From the NCBI GenBank assembly GCA_965226185.1, contig CBDDCT010000007.1:682001-746000 (forward strand): DNA of 64,000 bases. Reading direction: 5' to 3'. The notes under the pieces are model-generated. The model searched no databases. It worked only from the letters and a program-made list of their open reading frames with translations, and was not told the DNA's origin. This stretch comes from CBDCYS01 sp965226185. Lineage in GTDB: Bacteria; Acidobacteriota; Terriglobia; Bryobacterales; UBA6623. Below, piece by piece: positions 9,446-16,839 of the stretch (its first letter is position 1; each line of letters opens with the position of its first letter). A program made the translations under genes and the position numbers.

Positions 9446-10882
9446 TTAACGAAACTTTTTTCCTCCCACGTACACCGCGTGAATGGCCCGCGTGTTTCGG
9501 ATGTCTCTCAGGGGATCGCGGTCGAGCACGACTAAGTCGGCAGCCTTGCCGGGTTCGATAGTCCCAAGCGCCGTCACGCCAAGTGCGTCAGCGGCGTTTC
9601 GAGAAAACGACTGGATAACCTGCATCGGGGTGAGGCCGGCTTGAACCATGAGTTCCATCTCCCAGTGCTCAAAGAACCCCGGGAACCGGCCGGGCTGGCC
9701 GGAGTCGGTGCCGAACCCGATGCGCACGCCGGCGTCCGCCAGCCGCTTGAGATTGCGCACATCCATGGCAAAGGCTTTCCGATGGAGATCCAGGTTCGGG
9801 TCCGACGCCTGCTTCTTCCGGAAGGCTCCGCTGGTCAACTCACGAATTACCTCCGGTGTGGCGCCCATGGTGAAAAACGGGTCCTTGAGCCACTCGGGGC
9901 CGGAAGCGTATGCGAACAGAGACCGCTCGCGGCTGATGGTTCCGACTGCCGTGACGTTGTTCTTCTTGAGCGACGCAATCAGATCGGCGTCCACCTCTTT
10001 GTCACGGATGCTGTGCGCGATCACATCGAGGCCGTCCCTCGCGAGACCTCGGGCGTCCTCCAAATCCCACAGATGCGCGAACACCTTCAGCCCGTGACGC
10101 CGTGCTTGCCGGATCGCGGCTCTCCAGATTTCAGGCGTGAGCTTCGGCAGGCTGCCGCGATTGTCGTCCACCCACATTTTCACGACATCCACGCGCATTT
10201 TCGCGAGCGAGTCGACGTAAGCCGCTGCTTCGGCGGCATCGGCCACCTCGTGGGCGAGTCCCTTTACGAAGGGCGCGATCGCCAGGGGATACCCGCTTTT
10301 CACGGAGAACCCCCTCCCGGCTGTGAAAACCCTGGCTCCTGAGAGCTTGCCGCGGCGCTGCTCGTCACGCACGGCGATCACCTGTTCGTTATCGTGACCG
10401 AGGCTGACAACGGTCGTCACCCCATAGCTCGCGTAAGTACGCAGATCGGATTCGATGTTCTCTCGGGTGTGGTGGCTCGCGTCGGCGATCAACCCCTTGG
10501 TGAGTCCAACGTGGGCGTGCAGGTTGATGATGCCAGGAATCAGGAATTTTCCGGTGAGATCGACGATGGATGCCCCAGCCGGGATCGTCAGGCCGGCAGC
10601 GGGTCCGACCGCTCGTATGGTTCCTCCTTCGATGAGAACCGTCGTATCGCTCAACCCCGGCTTTCCGGTACCGTCGATTACGGTAGCGTGTGCCAGCGCT
10701 GTAACCTGTGCCTGCACCGGCGAAAGTGTCAGGGCCACCAAAATCGAAATCATCCACACCCGAGTCGATGGTCCTGACACACAGCCCGGAGGGCACACCT
10801 TCCCCCGTTCGCGGCAGCCTTCACTCGGCTGAACATCCTGCCAAGGTTCGGTGGTCCGGCTGAACGGCCGCAGCAAAGCCAT
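9446..10882 (-). CDS. Exported amidohydrolase-family metal-dependent hydrolase
   Basis: 478 codons from ATG 10882, which has GGGAGGG 5-9 bases upstream. An alternative start at 10753 (MISILVALTLSPVQAQ) would give a neat signal peptide but lacks a ribosome binding site; with the longer start the hydrophobic segment sits at residues 44-58. The body is imidazolonepropionase/prolidase-like: ATVIDGTGKP at the beta-sandwich start, metal ligands in INLHAHVGL, HLWDLEDARG, IAHSIRD and GFGTDSG, and the C-terminal AADLVVLDRDPL signature. The substrate is unknown; relatives hydrolyse cyclic amides and dipeptides. A decayed relative occurs at about 20695. Confidence 0.85.
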   Translation of the reverse strand: MALLRPFSRTTEPWQDVQPSEGCRERGKVCPPGCVSGPSTRVWMISILVALTLSPVQAQVTALAHATVIDGTGKPGLSDTTVLIEGGTIRAVGPAAGLTIPAGASIVDLTGKFLIPGIINLHAHVGLTKGLIADASHHTRENIESDLRTYASYGVTTVVSLGHDNEQVIAVRDEQRRGKLSGARVFTAGRGFSVKSGYPLAIAPFVKGLAHEVADAAEAAAYVDSLAKMRVDVVKMWVDDNRGSLPKLTPEIWRAAIRQARRHGLKVFAHLWDLEDARGLARDGLDVIAHSIRDKEVDADLIASLKKNNVTAVGTISRERSLFAYASGPEWLKDPFFTMGATPEVIRELTSGAFRKKQASDPNLDLHRKAFAMDVRNLKRLADAGVRIGFGTDSGQPGRFPGFFEHWEMELMVQAGLTPMQVIQSFSRNAADALGVTALGTIEPGKAADLVVLDRDPLRDIRNTRAIHAVYVGGKKFR

Positions 10883-10971
10883 ACATCCCTCCCTCAGTGT
10901 GTCTTGTGGCTAAAACAGGCGATTTTCGTTCCGCGGGACAGGCTGCTAGGGCGTGCCACCACGACCGCGCC

Positions 10972-12432
10972 TCACCACGCCAGCGCCTGCGCGCTCCACC
11001 CATGTACGGCATAGCGGCGGGGATCAGCGCCGGCTGCCAGCGAGCCGGTTTCCGGATCGAGCAGAATGCCGGCGCTCTTGCCCGTGCTCCACGGCGGCCT
11101 CACGGTAAGGCGGTGGCCACGGCGAACCAGTTCCGCGCGGACGCGAGGCGGTATGCGGCTTTCGACCTGGAGGTCGCCCGGATACATCGTGTGAGGGAAA
11201 GCCGAGGCCGGGAAGCTCCTGGTCGTCCAGCGCGGCGCTTCGATGGCCTGTTGCATGTTCATGCCGAATTCAACGATATTCAAAAACGTTTGAATCGTCC
11301 GCATGCATTGGTCGTCGCCGCCGGGGCTGCCCATCGCCAGAAACAGCTTGCTGTTTTTCAGCACCAGCGTCCCCTGCAAGGTGCTGCGCGGGCGCTTACC
11401 GGGTTCGAGCGCATTCGCGTGTCCCGGCACCATTGAAAAATAGTCGCCGCGGCAGTTGAAGATGAACCCCAGATTACCCATCACCACCTTGGTGCCGAAG
11501 CCGCTGTGCAAACTCGGGGTGAAGGAAACAGCATTGCGCTGCCGGTCAATCGCTGTGATGTAGCTGGTGTCTCCCTCGTGGTCACCATCGCCATCCAACC
11601 TCAGGTCGCGCGGCCGGTTCGACGGCTGGAACCCCGACATGTATTTCTCCGGCTCACCCGGGCGGAACTCCAGTGAGGCTTTCTCCGGGTCGATCAGCTT
11701 GCGCCGGTCGGCGGCGTATTGTTCCGACAACAGCCCTTCGTAGGGGATTTGGATGAAATCCATGTCACCCAGGTACGTGTCGCGGTCAGCCATGGCCATT
11801 TTCGCAACTTCGACCGATGTGTGGATGTAGTCGGCGCTGTTATGGCCCATGGCCCGGAGGTCGTAGCCCTCGATCAGGTTCAGCATGAACAATTCGGCGG
11901 GTCCCTGGCTGGCAGAGGGGTTCTTGTAGACATCATAGCCGCGGTAATTCATCGAGATCGGCTCTTCGACCTTGGCCGAGTACGAGGCGAAGTCTTCATA
12001 GCGGAACAGGCCGCCGTTTTCCTGAGAGAAAGCCGCCATCTCGCGGGCGATGTCGCCTTTGTAGAAGCGGTCACGGGCGGCGCGCAAGGCGGCTTCACGG
12101 CCCCGGCCCGCGGCCTGCTGCTCGGCCTCGACCAAGCGGCGCAGGGTGCTGGCCAGATCGGTATTTCGAAAAATCTCGCCCTCTTTCCACTTTTTACCGT
12201 TCGGGGCGTAAACGAGCGCCGTCGAGGGGTACTTGGTCAGGCGCTGAGAACTGAAGGCGAGGGTGTAGAAGCGTGATAAGGGATAACCCTTTTCGGCGAG
12301 TTCAATGGCTGGCGCGAGTACCTCGCCGAAGGTACTGGTGCCCCAACGCGAGAGCAGAATGTACCAGGCGTCCGGTTCTGTGCCGCGACCGTCAGGACGA
12401 CCGCCACCATCGCCAAGAACACCGTCAGCCAC
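10972..12432 (-). pseudogene. Gamma-glutamyltransferase, 5'-truncated
   Basis: The frame encodes most of a gamma-glutamyltransferase. TFGEVLAPAIELAEKGYPLS and DFASYSAKVEEPISMNYRG are typical large-subunit text. The autoprocessing site and nucleophile Thr is in EGDTSYITAIDRQRNAVS, and MGSPGGDDQCMRTIQ lies in the small subunit. The first 100 or so residues of the family (signal peptide and N-terminal core) are missing: recognisable homology begins at DAWYILLSRWGTSTF, and the preceding 20 residues are unrelated. Upstream, plus-strand DNA is a TonB-receptor relic, so a rearrangement near 12370 removed the start. The catalytic part is intact but the protein is probably not made or not exported. 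Confidence 0.8.
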
Positions 12433-12816
12433 CGGAACTTCGCCGTTCTTGTCGGCGCCGTCATTATCAATCCAATCGATTATGCAGCTTCAGCTGCAGT
12501 GTACTCGGCCGAATTTGGGCGTGCAACGTCGCAAATCAATGCGATGACGAAGGCTGGGACGAATGAATTCCACGGTGCTGTTTTTGAATTCCCGCGCAAC
12601 TCTTCACTCGACGCCAAGGAATGGCGGCAATCCAGCGAGAAGAACCCCTTCGGCCCAGGAGAACTTCCACAGAGCGAAGACGGACTCGATCAGCCTCTGC
12701 CAATTGCCCTTGCAGAGGCGATGACCTTTCCAGCCGGAATCATTGATGTTCTCCAGCAGAAATTTTTCGATGAGGGCGCAGGGCGCCGCGGCCAGTACTA
12801 TTGGCTACGTCGATAA
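12424..12816 (+). pseudogene. Relic of Oar-like TonB-dependent receptor
   Basis: VYSAEFGRATSQINAMTKAG followed by TNEFHGAVFEFPRNSSLDA is the plug-domain signature of the large carboxypeptidase-regulatory/TonB-receptor proteins common in Acidobacteria (usually about 1000 residues). Here only about 40 residues match. The preceding frame (VSHRNFAVLVGAVI) looks like the receptor's signal peptide joined directly to the plug, and the sequence after residue 45 is unrelated. So both an internal deletion and a 3' truncation are implied. A second relic of the same signal-peptide region is at 14962-15080. Confidence 0.6.
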
Positions 12817-12847
12817 GCATCTGAACCGCAAGCTGTTTGGGGCTATG

Positions 12848-14437
12848 CTAGGCCGGATCCGCAGGCTGCCCCTGCCCCGCGGGTAGCACCCCGATCGAAG
12901 GTGGAGCACCTCCGCGCGGTGTCGCCCCCAGGCGCGCCGCTTCGGTCATCAAATCGAGGATTCTCGGAGGCACCGGCGCCACTTTCCGCGTTGCCAGACT
13001 GACGACGATCATCATCACGGTCGAGCTCAGGAGCCCCGCCAGCATGGCATGAAGACCGGTCGCCGCGTCCAGCCCCCCCAACTGCCACAGGAAGGCTACT
13101 CCCGCGCCCGCCACCATCGAGGCGAGCGCTCCGGGGGTGTTGGCTCGCCGCCACCACACGGCGCAGACGTATGCGGGCAAGAAGGCGCTTCCTAACACCG
13201 AGGTGACGAAGACCACGATCCCGAAGACCGTCGGTGGCTGGATGAGGGCGATGAAGTAGCCGATTACGCCGATCACCAGAACCATCAGGCGAGACACCCA
13301 GACCATCTGGCCCTCCGAAGCGTTCGGATTGATGAAGCGCTCGTAGAGATCTCGGGCGGCGATCGATCCGGTCTGCAACAGCAGCGAGTCCGCGGTCGAC
13401 ATGATGGCGGCCATGATGGCGGCCATGACGACCCCCGTGGCCGCGGCCGGGAGGAGTTTCTCGGCGACCTCGAAGATTGCCATCTCCGGATCGGCGAGGT
13501 CCGGAACAATGATGATCGCCAGGATCCCTAGGAGATAGGGGGACGGAACGAAGAGCAAGTTCCAGACGGTCGCGTAGGCGCCCGCCAATCGCGCTGTTGC
13601 CGGACGTCGCATTGCCATATGCCGGGTGACGACGTGGGGCCACCCCATGTAGCCGACGGAAAAGATGAGCACCGCACCGAGAGCGATACCCCACTGGCCC
13701 TGGTACGCGAGGTCTCGGCCCCAGATGGAGAGCAATGAGGGCTCCAGGCCGGCGATGGCCCGATTGGCGGCGGACAGACCGCCCACCTCCATCAGTGCGG
13801 CGACCAGGATCCATAGGACGCCGACGAGCATCACGAGACTCTGAAAGAAATCGGTATAAGCCACCGCCAGATAGCCACCCAGGTAGGTATAGATGAGGAT
13901 GAAGCCGACGGCCACCAGAAGGGTCAGGGAGTAGGGCATCCCGGTGACCAGGGCCATCCCCTTCCCGCCGGCGATGAATTGTGCCAGGACGTAGGCGCCC
14001 AGCAGAAACACCGTCAGGACCCCGGCGAACAGCCGGATGGCGGGGGACGGGTAGCGCTTTTCGAGATACTCGATCGGCGTCAGCGATCCGGTGAGTTGCG
14101 AGAGTTTCCGCATCCGCCGGCCGATTACGGAAAGATTGACGACACCGCCGCCGATGTCGCCGGCCGCGTACCATAGCGCCCAGTAACCCTCTGCGTAGCC
14201 GAGTGCACCCGCGCCCAGAAACATGAAGCCGCTCATCGACGTGCTCTGGAGTGTCAGCGCGGTGACGAGCGGCCCAAGCTTGCGCCCGCCCAAGAGATAG
14301 CCCTCGAGGTTCTGCCCCGCGCCCTTGCGCATTACCCAAACGCCGATCCCCAGGACGACAATGTAGTAGAGCACCAGAGAGGTGACGATCGTTAAGTTCA
14401 GGAAGCGTCCTCCGGTCTCTTCGTCGTCTGATCCCAC
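12848..14437 (-). CDS. Sodium:solute symporter (SSS family)
   Basis: 529 codons from GTG 14437. A multi-span membrane protein (about 13 hydrophobic segments), with typical SSS text: YLLGGRKLGPLVTALTLQST, MSGFMFLGAGALGYAEGYWA, TPIEYLEKRYPSPAIRLFAG, LIYTYLGGYLAVAYTDFFQS and AAIMAAIMSTADSLLLQTGS. It imports a solute (proline, pantothenate or another carboxylate/sugar) with sodium; the substrate cannot be read from sequence. The start overlaps the 3' end of the 44-residue ORF upstream by 40 bases. GTG 14437 lacks a good ribosome binding site, so translation is probably coupled to that ORF, possibly from a start nearer its TGA. A long Arg-rich frame over the same DNA is a shadow. Confidence 0.9.
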   Translation of the reverse strand: MGSDDEETGGRFLNLTIVTSLVLYYIVVLGIGVWVMRKGAGQNLEGYLLGGRKLGPLVTALTLQSTSMSGFMFLGAGALGYAEGYWALWYAAGDIGGGVVNLSVIGRRMRKLSQLTGSLTPIEYLEKRYPSPAIRLFAGVLTVFLLGAYVLAQFIAGGKGMALVTGMPYSLTLLVAVGFILIYTYLGGYLAVAYTDFFQSLVMLVGVLWILVAALMEVGGLSAANRAIAGLEPSLLSIWGRDLAYQGQWGIALGAVLIFSVGYMGWPHVVTRHMAMRRPATARLAGAYATVWNLLFVPSPYLLGILAIIIVPDLADPEMAIFEVAEKLLPAAATGVVMAAIMAAIMSTADSLLLQTGSIAARDLYERFINPNASEGQMVWVSRLMVLVIGVIGYFIALIQPPTVFGIVVFVTSVLGSAFLPAYVCAVWWRRANTPGALASMVAGAGVAFLWQLGGLDAATGLHAMLAGLLSSTVMMIVVSLATRKVAPVPPRILDLMTEAARLGATPRGGAPPSIGVLPAGQGQPADPA

Positions 14438-14532
14438 TTCCGGGTCACCAGAAGAAAGATCACGGTGTATGCCACCCAGAGGAGCGGAAACCCCAGAATC
14501 AGCAGGGTGGTGCTCAGCGGAAGTTCAAACAT
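14398..14532 (-). CDS. Small single-span membrane protein, symporter partner
   Basis: 44 codons from ATG 14532 to TGA 14398. One hydrophobic span (TTLLILGFPLLWVAYTVIFL) is followed by a charged tail (RKWDQTTKRPEDAS). Short one- or two-span proteins often sit directly before SSS symporters (DUF997/YhdT-like or unnamed small subunits) and this has the same position, size and topology. It overlaps the symporter start, implying coupled translation and a probable role in assembly or regulation of the transporter. The upstream ribosome binding site is weak (CGAGG). Function is inferred from context. Confidence 0.65.
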   Translation of the reverse strand: MFELPLSTTLLILGFPLLWVAYTVIFLLVTRKWDQTTKRPEDAS

Positions 14533-15356
14533 TGCCTCGACCCGGAGAACTGGTCCTTTCGCCGGCAGGCCTTGTCCGACTCGGGTTCCTGTGTCGGCTC
14601 ACGTCAGTGAAGGGGAGCGCGGATCTACGGCCTCGCGGATCAGTCTGGGCCTTCGGACATGCGCCGCGGCCACCACTCGCCGAGACCGTCCCCTGGACAA
14701 CGGAGTACATCAAGATCTCAGCGCCCATGCTGGGCCCATTGTAGCGTCCAGAAAGCAGGAGCACCACGAGGTAGTGCTTGGATTGAGCACTGCCCCCCGC
14801 CAAGCCAGACTGATTCCGGCACGCTGGATCTTTAACGGTTAGAGATCTTCCGGGGCATCAGACGTATCCGGCTCATGAGGGACTCTGAGCAACCCTAGCT
14901 TAGCTAACCCAGTCTGATCCCTCCCTGCCCTCAGTTGGCTGAGATCTCTTTTTAAAGAATCACGCAGCCGAAACAGTCAGCCACCGGAACGTCGTGGGAT
15001 TGGTCTTTCCTGCAAGTGCGGTCCTCATTGTTGTTCTTGTCGGCGCCATCAATACGAGTAAATCAAAACACAACTTCAGCTACAGAATAAGTACTTCAAG
15101 CCGAACGGCATTTCCTTCATGATTTGGCCAAATTGGTGACCCCGAACTGTCCAAAAACTCGATCGGGTCTCAAGTTGATGAGGGCGCTGCTCTTTGTCAG
15201 GCACTTTTTTCCGCATTGTCAAGTTCACGGCGGTCGGCGACAATCGTCCGATATGGGTTCCTCAAAAGACCTGAGAAGGACAATCCTCAAAGAGCCAGAC
15301 GTCTATTCCCGGCACTTCTCGGCGTCGCGACTCTGTCTGGAACGGAGCCGTTCCGG
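14533..15356. other. Intergenic region with gene relics
   Basis: 824 bases without a convincing gene. The only recognisable content is a TonB-receptor-like signal-peptide relic at 14962-15080. Short ORFs here have no family resemblance. Confidence 0.5.
14962..15080 (+). pseudogene. Relic of a TonB-receptor signal-peptide region (tentative)
   Basis: In one frame this reads ETVSHRNVVGLVFPASAVLI and then VVLVGAINTSKS, a signal-peptide-like stretch. It shares two exact 15-mers with the relic at 12424: GTCAGCCACCGGAAC (14976 and 12424) and GTTCTTGTCGGCGCC (15033 and 12445). The 12424 copy lacks the roughly 40 bases between them. The two flank the symporter gene pair. The identity as a receptor signal peptide is inferred from what follows in the 12424 copy. 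Confidence 0.4.
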
Positions 15357-16808
15357 TCACGCCAGCAGCTCCTGAATGACCTTTCCGCCGATGTCGGTGA
15401 GCCGGAAATCGCGGCCCTGAAATTTGAAGGTGAGCTTCGTGTGATCAAGGCCTAGCAGTTGCAAAATCGTGGCGTGAATGTCGTGCATGTCGATGCGATC
15501 GTCGACCTGTGTGAATCCCAGTTCGTCGGTTTCCCCGACCATTTGCCCCGGTCGGATGCCACCGCCGGCCATCCACATCGTGGACGCGTCGATGTGATGG
15601 TTGCGGCCGACCTTCTTCTCGTCCTCGTAGTTCTGGGCCATGGGGGTGCGGCCGAACTCGCCGCCCCAGACGACCAATGTTTCGTCGAGAAGCCCTCGTT
15701 GCTTCAGGTCGCTGATCAAAGCCGCGATAGGCCGGTCGATTTCTACGCAGACTTCGTCAAGGCGTTCCGCGATTTTACCATGATGGTCCCAATCCGCGTG
15801 ATAAAGTTGCACAAATCGAGCACCCTGTTCTACAAGCCGGCGGGCCAGCAAACAATTATTTGCAAAAGAGCCAGCATCCGGTTCGACCCCATACATTTCC
15901 AGAGTCTTTTGACTCTCGCTGGAAAAGTCGATGAGTTCCGGACCGCTCGTTTGCATACGGAACGCCATTTCGTAGGAGGATATTCGCGTCGCAATCTCCG
16001 CATCACCGGTTTTCTCCAGGCGGGTCTTGTTGAGCTCGCGAAGCACGTCAAGAGTTTGTCCTTGCAGGCGTGCGGTCACCCCCTCCGGACTCGAAAGGTT
16101 CAAGATCGGGTCACCCGTAGACCGGAAGGCGACACCTTGATAGGTGCTCGGAAGAAAACCGCTTTCCCAATTCAGTGCACCCCCGCGGGGACCGCGGCCA
16201 CCCGACTGCAAGACCACGAAGCCGGGCAATTCCCGCGACTCGCTGCCGAGGCCATAAGTCACCCAGGCACCCATGCTGGGCCGGCCAAACCGGGTGGAGC
16301 CGGTGTTGGCAAAGATCTTCGCGGGAGCGTGATTGAAGTTCTCCGTGGCAATTCCGGAGATGATCGCCAGGTCGTCGATCACCGATGCCGTGTGCGGCAG
16401 CAATTCCGAGACCCAAAGCCCGTTGCGCCCGTGACGTTTGAACTTCCGCCGGGTGCCGAATAGTTTCGGCACATCTTTGGCAAAACTGTCCATGAAGGCG
16501 AACCGCTTGCCTTTGAAGTAAGAGTCTGGGGTGGGCTTGCCGTCCCATTCCTGCAGCTTCGGCTTGTAGTCGAAGAGGTCTAACTGGCTCGGCCCTCCGG
16601 CCATGAACAAATAGATAATACTCTTGACTTTGGCGGGGAAATGGGGCTGCTTCGGCGCGCCAGGACTAGCGCCCTTCAATGTCTTGTTGGCGAAGATCGC
16701 ACCGTCGGTGAGCAAAGAGGCGAGCGCTATTTTGCCCACGCCGACGCCACAACAGTTGAAGAATTGCCGACGAGTTTCCAGCAAAAGGCGCCGATCTCGG
16801 TTATGCAT
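15357..16808 (-). CDS. DUF1501 domain protein (sulfatase-like fold, exported)
   Basis: 483 codons from ATG 16808, with AAAGGAGG 7 bases upstream. The N-terminus contains a Tat-like TRRQFFNCCGVGVGKIALAS segment. Family text: IIYLFMAGGPSQLDLFDYKP, DDLAIISGIATENFNHAPAK, ARFVQLYHADWDHHGKIAER, VVWGGEFGRTPMAQN and GRNHHIDASTMWMAGGGI. DUF1501 proteins have an alkaline-phosphatase/sulfatase-like fold and nearly always pair with PSD1 (DUF1549/DUF1553) genes in Planctomycetes, Verrucomicrobia and Acidobacteria. Here the PSD1 gene ends 31 bases upstream on the same strand, so they form an operon. The biochemical role of the pair is unknown; export and carbohydrate degradation are inferred. Confidence 0.9.
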   Translation of the reverse strand: MHNRDRRLLLETRRQFFNCCGVGVGKIALASLLTDGAIFANKTLKGASPGAPKQPHFPAKVKSIIYLFMAGGPSQLDLFDYKPKLQEWDGKPTPDSYFKGKRFAFMDSFAKDVPKLFGTRRKFKRHGRNGLWVSELLPHTASVIDDLAIISGIATENFNHAPAKIFANTGSTRFGRPSMGAWVTYGLGSESRELPGFVVLQSGGRGPRGGALNWESGFLPSTYQGVAFRSTGDPILNLSSPEGVTARLQGQTLDVLRELNKTRLEKTGDAEIATRISSYEMAFRMQTSGPELIDFSSESQKTLEMYGVEPDAGSFANNCLLARRLVEQGARFVQLYHADWDHHGKIAERLDEVCVEIDRPIAALISDLKQRGLLDETLVVWGGEFGRTPMAQNYEDEKKVGRNHHIDASTMWMAGGGIRPGQMVGETDELGFTQVDDRIDMHDIHATILQLLGLDHTKLTFKFQGRDFRLTDIGGKVIQELLA

Positions 16809-16839
16809 CGTGGCCTCCTTTTCAGGGGTGAGCTGGCAC

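Noticed and set aside
12843..14339. 498-codon Arg/Gly-rich frame on the minus strand
   Set aside because: Shadow of the sodium symporter gene in another frame; no family-like text, while the 12848-14437 frame is a clear SSS transporter.
15459..16463. 334-codon plus-strand frame
   Set aside because: Antisense to the DUF1501 gene; no recognisable domain.
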